Assembly (NCBI GenBank): GCA_947625775.1
Contig: CANQPM010000002.1
Span: 237,066-301,065 of the forward strand
Direction: 5' to 3'
Source of the DNA: an uncultured Lachnospiraceae bacterium
GTDB lineage: Bacteria > Bacillota > Clostridia > Lachnospirales > Lachnospiraceae
DNA length: 64,000 nucleotides
Part shown: piece by piece, positions 34,806-43,674 of the stretch
How the letters are laid out: each line of letters starts with the position of its first letter
Numbering within the stretch: position 1 is the first letter of the stretch
The notes under the pieces: generated by a model
What the model was told of the DNA's origin: nothing
Databases searched by the model: none
Seen by the model: the letters and a program-made list of their open reading frames with translations, nothing else
Translations under genes and position numbers: made by a program

Positions 34806-35816
34806 ATGTTGGCTAACAACGCATACGGTATTGATTTAGGTACCAGGACAATCAAAATCTACAATTCGCACAGTGATAACGTCACGGTAGAAAAAAACAT
34901 GATAGCTATTGAGGACAAGAAAAATCTTTTCGCATACGGTGATTCTGCATTTGATATGTTTGAAAAAGCGCCGTCAAATATCGAAATTTCCTATCCGCTC
35001 TGCAATGGAGTAATAGCGGATATAAAAAATATGCAGATGCTTTTGAGAAACTTTATTCTTGACAGCTGCAAGGGGGCGCTTAAGCCCGCCGAGTTTTACA
35101 TCGCAGTGCCCTCAGATGTCACAGCCGTTGAAAAGAGGGCGTTTTCAGACCTGGTAAAGGACGCCAACATAAAGGCGAAAAAGATAATGCGCGTCGAAAA
35201 AGCTGTAGCCGACGGCTTGGGGCTTGACATAGACGTCAAAAACGCGCAGGGCATATTGGTGGTAAACGTAGGCTTCCACACCACGGAAATATCAATCCTT
35301 TCGCTTGGCGGCATAGTGCTCAGCAGGCTCATAAAGGTAGGCGGGCAGAAATTTGACGAGTCAATCAAGAACGCTATCCGCAAGGAGTTCAGCCTTATAG
35401 TAGGCAGTAAGACGGCGGAGGCGGTAAAAATATCGCTGCGCGAGCTCGAGGAGGAGCACAAGGGCGCTATCGTATATGGACGCGACATCGTGACAGGGCT
35501 TCCTATGGAAAAGGAAATACCTACGGATTTAGTCAGCGAATGTATGCTTGAAAACTTTAACGTAATAATAGACAATATCCGCGTTATCCTGGAGCGGACT
35601 CCGCCTGAGCTTTCAGCCGATATATTCAGGCGCGGAGTGTACCTTACGGGAGGCGCGTCGCAGGTGGCTCACCTTGCGGAGCTTATCGCAAAGGGCACGG
35701 GCTTAAAGGTGAATGTCAGCGAAAATCCCGTATCGGGAGTAGCATTGGGGCTTGCCAAGATAATAAAAGATGACAACTATAAATCAGTCGCTTACTTAGA
35801 AGGAACGGGGCGCTGA
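34806..35816 (+). CDS. mreB: Divergent MreB-like actin
   Basis: A 336-residue actin-fold protein at the head of mreB-mreC-mreD, so the cell-shape role is supported by context. Phosphate-1 begins normally (YGIDLGTRTIKI) but then departs from the usual GTANTLVY. The phosphate-2 motif, usually DIGGGTTE, reads NVGFHTTE (from N154), losing the aspartate and two glycines. The usual EEP segment reads VEKA. The adenosine motif is LTGGASQ instead of LTGGGA. ERTPPELSADIFRRG and the GLP stretch are typical. It may bind nucleotide but hydrolyse it poorly. A second, standard MreB or Mbl may exist elsewhere. Confidence 0.88.
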   Translation: MLANNAYGIDLGTRTIKIYNSHSDNVTVEKNMIAIEDKKNLFAYGDSAFDMFEKAPSNIEISYPLCNGVIADIKNMQMLLRNFILDSCKGALKPAEFYIAVPSDVTAVEKRAFSDLVKDANIKAKKIMRVEKAVADGLGLDIDVKNAQGILVVNVGFHTTEISILSLGGIVLSRLIKVGGQKFDESIKNAIRKEFSLIVGSKTAEAVKISLRELEEEHKGAIVYGRDIVTGLPMEKEIPTDLVSECMLENFNVIIDNIRVILERTPPELSADIFRRGVYLTGGASQVAHLAELIAKGTGLKVNVSENPVSGVALGLAKIIKDDNYKSVAYLEGTGR

Positions 35817-35821
35817 TACAG

Positions 35822-36691
35822 ATGAGTCCGGTAGTAAAAAGAAAGAGAAAGAAATTCTCTATACCAAGCAAATATCTGCTTTTGATTTTGACCTGCGTGT
35901 GCGTATCGCTTATGGCAATAACTTTTTTTACAGAGTATTCGCCGTCAACTGTCAACAGGCTGGCGGGCTACATCATTGTACCGTTTCAGGAGGGCGTAAG
36001 CCGCGTCGGCGCTTGGATTTCGGTAAGAGTGGACGAGCTTGGCGAGCTGAGGGTGGTGCTTCAGGAAAATCAGGAGCTTAAACAGCAGATAGCAGACCTG
36101 ACAGTGGAGAACACGCAGCTTCAGCAGGACAAATATGAGCTTAACAATCTTCGCGAGCTGTACCAGCTTGACACGCAGTACAGCGGATATGACAAGGTGG
36201 GGGCGCGTGTGATAGCGCGCGACAGCGGCAACTGGTTTCATGCCTTTACGATAGACAAGGGCACTGACGACGGGCTGGCAATAGATATGAACGTCATCGC
36301 GGGCGGCGGTCTTGTCGGCAGGATTGTTGACATAGGACCAAACTGGGCAAAGGTAAACGCCGTGATAAACGACGACTCAAACGTCAGCGGCATGGTGCTT
36401 GCAAGCTCGGACATACTTATGGTGACAGGCTCGCTGGAGCTTATGCAGGACGGCGTTATAGGCTTTGAGCAGCTTATAGATTCAAAGGAGCAGGTGGAGC
36501 TTGGCGACAAAGTGGTGACGTCAAACATCAGCGACAAATATCTGCCAAGCATTCTGATAGGCTATATCAGCGAAATAAACCAGGACGCGAACAACATAAC
36601 AAAATCGGGGACAATCACTCCCGCGGTTGATTTTGAGCATATAGAGGAAGTGCTTGTTATCCTCAAAACAAAACAGCAGATAGTTGAGTAA
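35822..36691 (+). CDS. mreC: Cell-shape protein MreC
   Basis: A 289-residue bitopic membrane protein. One membrane helix near residues 18-38 (YLLLILTCVCVSLMAITFF) is followed by a coiled coil (residues ~75-110, QENQELKQQIADLTVENTQL) and the beta-rich MreC domain with VIARDSGNWFHAFTIDKG and GLVGRIVDIGPNWAKV. It scaffolds the elongasome between MreB and PBP2/RodA, all encoded nearby. It starts 5 bp after the mreB stop; the Shine-Dalgarno is weak. Confidence 0.94.
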   Translation: MSPVVKRKRKKFSIPSKYLLLILTCVCVSLMAITFFTEYSPSTVNRLAGYIIVPFQEGVSRVGAWISVRVDELGELRVVLQENQELKQQIADLTVENTQLQQDKYELNNLRELYQLDTQYSGYDKVGARVIARDSGNWFHAFTIDKGTDDGLAIDMNVIAGGGLVGRIVDIGPNWAKVNAVINDDSNVSGMVLASSDILMVTGSLELMQDGVIGFEQLIDSKEQVELGDKVVTSNISDKYLPSILIGYISEINQDANNITKSGTITPAVDFEHIEEVLVILKTKQQIVE

Positions 36692-36724
36692 CGGCATTTT
36701 TGTGATTTTAGGAAATAGCAGTCA

Positions 36725-37252
36725 ATGAAAAGGAATATTATACTGTTTTTCGTTATATTTATAAGCTTTATCCTGCAGACCACGGTATTCCAGACCTTCA
36801 GCCTTGGCGGAATATCGCCCAATCTGCTGATAATCGTTACCGCTTCCTACGGATTTATGTATGACAAAAAATATGGAATGGCGGTAGGCTTCATATGTGG
36901 TTTTCTGATGGACATATTTTACGGCAGCGGAGTTCTGGGCTTTTATGCGCTGATATATCTTTACATAGGAGCCGCAAACGGCGCGTTTCACCAGATATTT
37001 TACCAGGACGACATAAAGCTTCCGCTTGCGCTTATTACGGCGAGCGACTTTGTCTATTCCTTTGTGTGCTATGTGCTGCTTTTCCTTCTTCGCGGAAGGT
37101 TTTCGATAGGATATTATTTCAGGAGCGTCATTATACCTGAGATTGTATATACAATTTTTGTTACGGTATTCTTATATCCATGCATACTGTTCTTTAACAG
37201 AAACGTGGAGGACATTGAGAGAGGTGACAATAGCATTGGTAAAAAAGTTTAG
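36725..37252 (+). CDS. mreD: Rod-shape protein MreD
   Basis: A 175-residue integral membrane protein with about five or six hydrophobic segments, starting RNIILFFVIFISFILQTTVF. It contains GISPNLLIIVTASYGFMYDKKYGMAVGF, typical of MreD. It works with MreC and PBP2 in the elongation machinery. AGGAAA lies upstream of the ATG. Its 3' end overlaps the likely start of the PBP2 gene. Confidence 0.93.
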   Translation: MKRNIILFFVIFISFILQTTVFQTFSLGGISPNLLIIVTASYGFMYDKKYGMAVGFICGFLMDIFYGSGVLGFYALIYLYIGAANGAFHQIFYQDDIKLPLALITASDFVYSFVCYVLLFLLRGRFSIGYYFRSVIIPEIVYTIFVTVFLYPCILFFNRNVEDIERGDNSIGKKV

Positions 37253-40121
37253 GGAAGGTCTGCTCAATCTCATTACATCAAGGCTTTTGCTGCTGTTTAT
37301 CATCTTTATCAGTATGGCAGTGGTTTTAGTTTACAGGCTTTTTGATTTGCAGATAGTCCATGGGCAGGAGTATCTTGACAATTTTGAGCTGATGATTGAA
37401 AAGGAGCGCGTCATATCGGGCACGAGGGGCAATATTTTTGACCGCAACGGAAATCTTCTGGCATACAATGAGCTTGCCTATTCAGTCACGATAGAAGACG
37501 TATTTGAGACCACATCAGGCAGAAACGAAAAAATAAACTCCACGCTAAAGCGTATTATCAGGATAATAGAGGACAGCGGTGACAATGTTGACAGCGCCTT
37601 TAACATAATAATCAACGAGGACGGCGACTATGCCTTTAATGTAGACGGGACAAGGCTTCTGCGCTTTAAGGCGGATATTTACGGCAGGACTACAATAGAC
37701 AAGCTCCTTGTGTCTGAAAAAATGGCGTCGGCGCAGGAAATCATCGACTATCTCTGCGGTACAAAGCGGTTTGAGATTGGCGAATATGAGACGCTTCCAA
37801 ACGGCAAAAAGGGAGATGAATTTTATCCAGGCAGGGGCTATACCAAAAAGGAGGCTCTGCAGATTGCGTCTATACGCTATCAGATGAGCCTGAACGGTTA
37901 TCAGAAATATATCCCCACCACGATAGCGACCGACGTATCGCTTGAAACGGTAGCCGTAATAATGGAGAACGCGAGCGATTTGACGGGCATTTCCATAAAA
38001 GAGGACACCATAAGGCGCTACAATTATCCGTATTATTTTTCGCATATACTGGGCTATACGGGCAGAATTGACCAGAATGAGCTTGCCGAGCTCTCCGAGC
38101 AGAACGACAGCTACACATCAAACGACATAGTGGGCAAAAGCGGCATAGAGCAGGTAATGGAGCTGGAGCTGCAGGGCAAAAAGGGCTCTGAGACAATATA
38201 TGTAAACAACCTCGGAAAGGTGATAGAAACCACGGACTATGTTGAGCCGCAGGCGGGGAATGACCTTTACCTTACCATCGACAAAAACCTGCAGGTTGCG
38301 ATTTACAATATACTTGAACAGAAAATTGCGGGCATTGTGGTTTCAAAGATACAGAACATATACAACTACGATCCCGCTACGGCGTCATCACGGAGCAATA
38401 TCATTATACCGATAGATGATGTGTATTTTGCGCTGTTTAACAATAACATAATTGACTTTGAGCATTTTTCAAGCGAAGATGCGTATGACACTGAAAAAGA
38501 AGTGTATCAGATATATCTTGGCAAACAGGCGAATGTGCTTGAGGAATTGAGGGCTGAGCTTTCGGACAAAAAAACCCCTTACAATCAGCTCACGAAGGAA
38601 TACCAGAATTACGAGAGCTATATCGTGTCAATGCTCACGGACAAGGGAGTGCTGTTAAGCTCTGAAATTAATCAGGAGGATGCGACATATATAGCATGGG
38701 CAAAAGACGAAACAATAAGCCTGAATGAATATCTGACATATGCAATTTCGCAGAATTGGATTGACATTACAAAGCTTACAGTCAACTCGCAGTATTCGGA
38801 TTCGGCAGAGGTTTTGGAAAGCATAATCAATTTTATAATAGAAAACCTGCAGGACAACACACAGTTTACAAAGCGGCTTTATAAATATATGATAAGCTCG
38901 CAGACGGTTACGGGAAGGCAGATTTGCCTGATACTCTGGGAGCAGGATTTGGTGAGCGTTGACGAGAGCAGGATTGACATACTGAGAAACAACAGCAACA
39001 ATCTGAATGCATACAACTTTATGCTGGATATGATTAGAAATCTTCAGATAACGCCCGCGCAGCTGGCGCTCGATCCATGCCGCGGCTCATGCGTTGTCAC
39101 GGACGTAAACACGGGCGAGGTGCTTGCGCTTGTTTCTTACCCTGGATATGATATCAACAAAATGGCAAACGGGGCGGATTCAGCTTACCTTTCAAAAATC
39201 TACAGCGATTTGTCAACTCCGATTTGGTGCGCTGCCACGCAGGAGAGAACGGCGCCTGGATCTACGTTTAAGATAGTTTCGGCGGTTGCCGCCATAGAAG
39301 AAGGCGTGGTGTCGTCGCTTGGCGAGACCATCACCTGCACAGGCGTGTTTGACAAGCTTGCGCCCACGATACAAAGATGCTGGATAGCCCCGGGCGCGCA
39401 CGGCAGAATGAATCTGTCAAATGCGATAGCAAATTCATGCAATATGTACTTTTACGAGGTGGGCTACAGGCTGAGCCAGGACGGTACAGGCTACAACAGC
39501 AGCTATGGGCTTTCAAGGCTTGAAAAGTATGCCGATATGTTTGGACTGACGGAACATTCAGGAGTGGAGATAGCGGAGTCGGATTCGCAGTTTTCCACCG
39601 AGCTTCCCGTTTCATCAGCTATCGGGCAGGGCACTAACTCATATACCACAGTGGCGCTTGCAAGGTATGTCACAGCCGTGGCAAACAGCGGCACGGTGTA
39701 TGAGCTCAGCATTTTGGACAAGCTTACGGATTCGCAGGGCAATGTAATCAAGGATTTTACTCCTGAAATCAGGAATGAGATAGAAATAGATAGCAGCCTT
39801 TGGGACGCTATACACACAGGCATGCGAAAGGTTGTTGAGGCAAAGGCTTCATATAATGATTTGGGAGTAAATGTCGCGGGCAAGACAGGTACGGCTCAGG
39901 AGAGCCAGCTGCGCCCGAACCACGCGCTTTTTATCAGCTATGCACCCTATGAAAGTCCTGACATATCAGTGACCGTGCGTATTATGTTCGGTTACAATTC
40001 GGACTATGCGGCACAGACTGCAAGGGATGTATATAAATTTTACTATAATTTAGAGGCAGAGGAGGATCTTCTCACAGGTACAGCGGAAATGCCCGAAGCC
40101 GTCAGCGCGGCGGGGGACTAA
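37236..40121 (+). CDS. Penicillin-binding protein 2 (class B transpeptidase) with large insertion
   Basis: A 961-residue class B PBP of the elongasome. One N-terminal membrane helix (about residues 14-34) precedes a dimerisation domain (ISGTRGNIFDRNGNLLA). The transpeptidase motifs are complete: STFK (S676), SCN (S734) and KTGT (K883). About 250 residues (roughly 360-610) lie between IDKNLQVAIYNI and CVVTDVNTGEVLALVSYPGYD, where usual PBP2 proteins have some 25. The insert is helical-looking, acidic and not recognised. The TTG 37236 start is preferred because GAGAGAGG lies upstream, but GTG 37224 is possible. It overlaps mreD by 17 bp. Confidence 0.93.
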   Translation: MVKKFREGLLNLITSRLLLLFIIFISMAVVLVYRLFDLQIVHGQEYLDNFELMIEKERVISGTRGNIFDRNGNLLAYNELAYSVTIEDVFETTSGRNEKINSTLKRIIRIIEDSGDNVDSAFNIIINEDGDYAFNVDGTRLLRFKADIYGRTTIDKLLVSEKMASAQEIIDYLCGTKRFEIGEYETLPNGKKGDEFYPGRGYTKKEALQIASIRYQMSLNGYQKYIPTTIATDVSLETVAVIMENASDLTGISIKEDTIRRYNYPYYFSHILGYTGRIDQNELAELSEQNDSYTSNDIVGKSGIEQVMELELQGKKGSETIYVNNLGKVIETTDYVEPQAGNDLYLTIDKNLQVAIYNILEQKIAGIVVSKIQNIYNYDPATASSRSNIIIPIDDVYFALFNNNIIDFEHFSSEDAYDTEKEVYQIYLGKQANVLEELRAELSDKKTPYNQLTKEYQNYESYIVSMLTDKGVLLSSEINQEDATYIAWAKDETISLNEYLTYAISQNWIDITKLTVNSQYSDSAEVLESIINFIIENLQDNTQFTKRLYKYMISSQTVTGRQICLILWEQDLVSVDESRIDILRNNSNNLNAYNFMLDMIRNLQITPAQLALDPCRGSCVVTDVNTGEVLALVSYPGYDINKMANGADSAYLSKIYSDLSTPIWCAATQERTAPGSTFKIVSAVAAIEEGVVSSLGETITCTGVFDKLAPTIQRCWIAPGAHGRMNLSNAIANSCNMYFYEVGYRLSQDGTGYNSSYGLSRLEKYADMFGLTEHSGVEIAESDSQFSTELPVSSAIGQGTNSYTTVALARYVTAVANSGTVYELSILDKLTDSQGNVIKDFTPEIRNEIEIDSSLWDAIHTGMRKVVEAKASYNDLGVNVAGKTGTAQESQLRPNHALFISYAPYESPDISVTVRIMFGYNSDYAAQTARDVYKFYYNLEAEEDLLTGTAEMPEAVSAAGD

Positions 40122-40142
40122 AATCAGCAAAGGGGAGCAAAT

Positions 40143-40817
40143 GTGAAAAATACAGTTATTTTAAAACGTTTTCCGAGCGGCATCGCCGTGATAATGGACA
40201 GCACAATTCCATATGAGGATTTGCTTGCGGCAATCGCCGAAAAGTTCAGCGCGTCTGACAATTTTTTTAAGGACGCGTCAGTGGCTATTTCATTGGAGGG
40301 GCGCAGCCTTACCGAAAAGCAGGAGAGGGAAATACTGGATATTATTACGCAGAATTCACATTTGAATATACTATGCCTGATGAGCAGAGACGAGGAAAGG
40401 AATGTCAAATTTCTGGGAATACAAAACAATGTGGCGGCTCCAGAGGAGGAAAACTTCGGACAGTTTTATAAAGGCAGTTTAAAGAACGGCCAGAGCATTG
40501 AGACAGAGCGCAGCATAATAATCGTAGGAAACGTGTTTGAAGGCTGCAGCGTGTATTCCGCAAAAGACATAGTTATTTTAGGCACTCTCGAGGGAGAGGC
40601 ATACGCTGGCGCGGGCGGGGACAGTAACCACTTTATAGCGGCGCTTGAAATGTGTCCAAGCCTGCTGCGCATAGGTGATTACACATATAAGCCCGAGCAC
40701 GTGCGCCATTCAATTTGGAAACCAAAGCCAAAGCCAGTACCGATGATAGCATGCGCATACAACAATGAGATACTGGTAAAGCCCATTACAAAAGAATTGC
40801 TTAACAGCATTTTATAG
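40143..40817 (+). CDS. minC: Septum site-determining protein MinC
   Basis: A 224-residue division inhibitor. The C-terminal beta-helix domain is recognisable by RSIIIVGNVFEGCSVYSAKDIVILGTLEGEAYAGAGG. It acts with MinD against FtsZ at the poles. GTG 40143 is the start, with GGGGAG upstream. It begins 21 bp after the PBP2 gene, within the mre-min block. The N-terminal domain is less conserved, as usual. Confidence 0.93.
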   Translation: MKNTVILKRFPSGIAVIMDSTIPYEDLLAAIAEKFSASDNFFKDASVAISLEGRSLTEKQEREILDIITQNSHLNILCLMSRDEERNVKFLGIQNNVAAPEEENFGQFYKGSLKNGQSIETERSIIIVGNVFEGCSVYSAKDIVILGTLEGEAYAGAGGDSNHFIAALEMCPSLLRIGDYTYKPEHVRHSIWKPKPKPVPMIACAYNNEILVKPITKELLNSIL

Positions 40818-40838
40818 TATAAGTAATGGAGGATTCCT

Positions 40839-41651
40839 ATGAGTGAAGTAATTGTTGTTACATCAGGTAAGGGCGGTGTAGGCAAGACCACTACATCGGC
40901 AAACGTAGGAACAGGTCTGGCACAGATGGGCAAAAGCGTGGTTTTGATTGACGCTGACATAGGTCTTAGAAATCTTGACGTGGTTATGGGGCTTGAAAAC
41001 AGGATAGTGTATAATCTTGTTGACGTGATTGAGGGCAACTGCCGCCTCAAACAGGCGCTAATCAAGGATAAACGCCATTCGGGGCTTTATCTTATGCCTG
41101 CCGCCCAGACAAGAGATAAGAACTGCATCACACCGCAGCAGATGGTTAAGCTGATAGAAAATTTAAGGACGCAGTTTGACTACATAATACTTGACTGTCC
41201 CGCGGGAATAGAACAGGGCTTCCAAAATGCCATAGCGGGCGCTGACCATGCCATAGTGGTGACAACTCCCGAGGTATCGGCGATACGCGACGCGGACAGG
41301 ATCATAGGGCTTTTGGAGGCAAACGAGATAAAAAAGGTCGATTTGGTTGTCAACAGGCTGCGGCAGGATTTAGTGCGGCGCGGCGAGATGATGACTGTGG
41401 AGGACGTGCTTGACATACTGGGGCTGCCGCTGCTTGGCATTGTGCCCGATGATGAAAATGTAGTGATTGCCACCAATCAGGGAGAGCCTCTGGTTGGCAA
41501 GGATAACCTCGCGGGACAGGCGTTTTACAATATATGCCGTCGTCTGGAGGGTAAGGAGGTTCCTTTTATGGAGCTTGGAAAGCCTGCCTCCATATGGTCG
41601 CGCTTTGCGGGCTTATTTAGAAAAAACAGTCTACAGGAGGAGCGGGCATGA
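40839..41651 (+). CDS. minD: Septum site-determining ATPase MinD
   Basis: A 270-residue ParA/MinD ATPase with the deviant Walker A GKGGVGKTT at the N-terminus, LIDADIGLRNLD, and DYIILDCPAGIEQGF. The C-terminus ends with an amphipathic stretch (IWSRFAGLFRKNS) of the membrane-targeting type. It recruits MinC to membrane and is stimulated by MinE, whose gene overlaps its end by 4 bp (ATGA type). Confidence 0.97.
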   Translation: MSEVIVVTSGKGGVGKTTTSANVGTGLAQMGKSVVLIDADIGLRNLDVVMGLENRIVYNLVDVIEGNCRLKQALIKDKRHSGLYLMPAAQTRDKNCITPQQMVKLIENLRTQFDYIILDCPAGIEQGFQNAIAGADHAIVVTTPEVSAIRDADRIIGLLEANEIKKVDLVVNRLRQDLVRRGEMMTVEDVLDILGLPLLGIVPDDENVVIATNQGEPLVGKDNLAGQAFYNICRRLEGKEVPFMELGKPASIWSRFAGLFRKNSLQEERA

Positions 41652-41917
41652 AATTATTTTCAGTATTTAAACGCAAGAGCTCACGCCAGATCGCAAAGGA
41701 CAGGCTTAAAATCCTTTTGATTTCAGACAGGGTGAACTGTTCGCCCGAGATGATGGAGCTTATCAAAAACGACATTGCGCAGGTTATTTCAAAATACATG
41801 AAGATAGATGCCGCCAGCATGGAAATACAGATTTCAAAGTCAGGGAAGTCAAACAGAAATGGCAAGATAATGCCTGCCCTGTATGCGAATATTCCCATAC
41901 TTGACTTAAAAAGCTGA
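41648..41917 (+). CDS. minE: Cell division topological specificity factor MinE
   Basis: An 89-residue MinE. The N-terminal membrane/MinD-contact region (LFSVFKRKSSRQIAKDRLKILLISDR) and the C-terminal topological specificity domain (VISKYMKIDAASMEIQI) are both present. It overlaps minD by 4 bp, so translation is coupled. Presence of MinE, not DivIVA/MinJ, points to an oscillating Min system, as in Clostridia. Confidence 0.95.
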   Translation: MKLFSVFKRKSSRQIAKDRLKILLISDRVNCSPEMMELIKNDIAQVISKYMKIDAASMEIQISKSGKSNRNGKIMPALYANIPILDLKS

Positions 41918-41948
41918 TTATTAAAGAGCGCGGGAAAAAGAAAAACTG

Positions 41949-41975
41949 AGGACTTGGCATCAAATGCCAAGTCCT
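41949..41975 (+). other. Perfect stem-loop between minE and rodA
   Basis: AGGACTTGGCAT (41949-41960) pairs with ATGCCAAGTCCT (41964-41975) around a 3-nt loop. No T run follows on the plus strand, so it looks more like an mRNA processing or stabilising structure than a terminator. On the minus strand it is followed by a T-rich run. Confidence 0.6.
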
Positions 41976-42018
41976 TGAAAATATCAGGCTGACAGCCAAA
42001 TGCCGCAACGGAGGACTA

Positions 42019-43134
42019 ATGTTTAGAAATTACAGAGTCAGGGACTACGATTTTAAATTAATAATTATGATGATAGCCATTACCGTCATAGGGATTCTGT
42101 CTGTCGGCAGCGCAAGGGAGGAGCTGCAGAACAGACAGCTCCTCGGCTTTATAATGGGGCTTTTCATCATGATTGTGATATCCTTCTTTGACTATTCTCT
42201 TTTTTTGCGCTTTTACTGGGTTATATATTTCTTTAACCTGTTTCTGCTGCTTATGGTGAGCATTTTCGGCGAGGTCGTAAATAACGCCCGCAGATGGCTT
42301 GAGGTCGGAGGCATACAGTTCCAGCCCTCGGAGCTTACAAAGATTATGCTTATACTGTTTTACGCCCAGTTTTTCCAAAAACGCAAGGACAAGGTAAACA
42401 GCTTCAAAAACATAATTCTTGCGCTGCTGTTGCTTGTCCCGCCTATATATTTTATATACAACCAGCCTGATATGTCCACCAGTATAGTAATTCTCGTGAT
42501 ATTCTGCGTGGTGTGGTATGTCGGCGGTTTAAGCTATAAGATTATTCTTGGCACGCTTGCCGTAGCGGTGCCTGCGGTAATCATTATTTTTGTGATGGTG
42601 CTGCAGCCTGACCAGACGCTGATAAGCGATTACCAGCAGGGGAGAATACTCGCGTGGCTTTACCCTGAAAGATATGCGCAGACTACGGCATACCAGCAGA
42701 CAAACGCCATAATGGCGATAGGCTCAGGCCAGCTGTGGGGAAAAGGGCTCAACAACAATATGATAAGCTCGGTAAAAAACGGCAACTTTATTTCCGAGCC
42801 GCAGACAGACTTTATCTTTACGGTAGTCGGGGAGGAGCTCGGCTTTGTGGGCGGCTGCGCCGTTGTGGTGCTTTTGTTCCTCATCGCGCTTGAATGTCTT
42901 GGGGTGGCGCGCAAGGCAAAGGATCTGGCAGGCACCTGCATTGCCTCGGGAATGGCGGCGCTTGTGGGCTTTCAGGGATTTGTAAATATAGCAGTGGCGA
43001 CGGGGGTATTTCCAAACACGGGCGTACCGCTGCCGTTTGTGAGCTATGGATTGACTTCTCTGGTCAGCCTGTATATAGGAATGGGTTTTGTGCTTAATGT
43101 GCGTTTGCAATGTGTGCGAAAGTACAACAATTAG
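42019..43134 (+). CDS. rodA: RodA (SEDS-family peptidoglycan polymerase)
   Basis: A 371-residue SEDS protein with about ten membrane segments. Signature parts are VNNARRWLEVGGIQFQPSELTKI, the loop GRILAWLYPERYA, the SGQLWGKGL and DFIFTVVGEELGF motifs, and GVPLPFVSYGLTSLVSLY near the end. It polymerises glycan strands with PBP2 as its cognate transpeptidase, encoded upstream in the same block. FtsW and SpoVE are close relatives; the mre-min neighbourhood supports RodA. Confidence 0.92.
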   Translation: MFRNYRVRDYDFKLIIMMIAITVIGILSVGSAREELQNRQLLGFIMGLFIMIVISFFDYSLFLRFYWVIYFFNLFLLLMVSIFGEVVNNARRWLEVGGIQFQPSELTKIMLILFYAQFFQKRKDKVNSFKNIILALLLLVPPIYFIYNQPDMSTSIVILVIFCVVWYVGGLSYKIILGTLAVAVPAVIIIFVMVLQPDQTLISDYQQGRILAWLYPERYAQTTAYQQTNAIMAIGSGQLWGKGLNNNMISSVKNGNFISEPQTDFIFTVVGEELGFVGGCAVVVLLFLIALECLGVARKAKDLAGTCIASGMAALVGFQGFVNIAVATGVFPNTGVPLPFVSYGLTSLVSLYIGMGFVLNVRLQCVRKYNN

Positions 43135-43281
43135 CAATAATTATAAATTTTGTGAAATTTTAACATTTTTTTATAGCTTTTTTCACTCAAATAAGTTAAA
43201 ATACATAATATATGGTGAAAATGATATAAAAAGTGCAAAGTGAAGTGATTTAATTTTGCATAGGGAAATGGGGGAATTTAT

Positions 43282-43674
43282 ATGAATATTGCTTTAATCG
43301 CGCACGACGGCAAAAAGAAGCTTATGCAGAACTTTTGTATCGCGTACAGGGGTATTTTGAGCAAAAATGATTTGTTTGCCACGGGTACTACGGGACGGCT
43401 CATAGAGGAGGTCACAAATCTGAATATACACAAATATCTTGCAGGTCACTTGGGGGGTGAGCAGCAGATATGCGCGCAGATTGAGCACAATCAGATAGAT
43501 TTGCTGATATTTCTGCGCGATCCCAATTCAAAGTCGCATGAGCCTGACATAAACAATGCGGTCAAGCTGTGCGACATACACAATATTCCACTGGCAACAA
43601 ACCTTGCCTCGGCGGAGCTTTTGATTAAGTCACTTGACAGAGGAGATATGGATTGGCGTGAGATGTACAAATAA
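43282..43674 (+). CDS. mgsA: Methylglyoxal synthase
   Basis: It converts dihydroxyacetone phosphate to methylglyoxal and phosphate, a bypass of lower glycolysis. 130 residues. The motifs are ALIAHDGKKKLM, FATGTTGRLIEE (phosphate binding), a catalytic aspartate in IFLRDP, and CDIHNIPLATNLASAE. GGGGGA lies upstream of the ATG. Its end overlaps the likely start of the D,D-carboxypeptidase gene by 17 bp. Confidence 0.95.
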   Translation: MNIALIAHDGKKKLMQNFCIAYRGILSKNDLFATGTTGRLIEEVTNLNIHKYLAGHLGGEQQICAQIEHNQIDLLIFLRDPNSKSHEPDINNAVKLCDIHNIPLATNLASAELLIKSLDRGDMDWREMYK

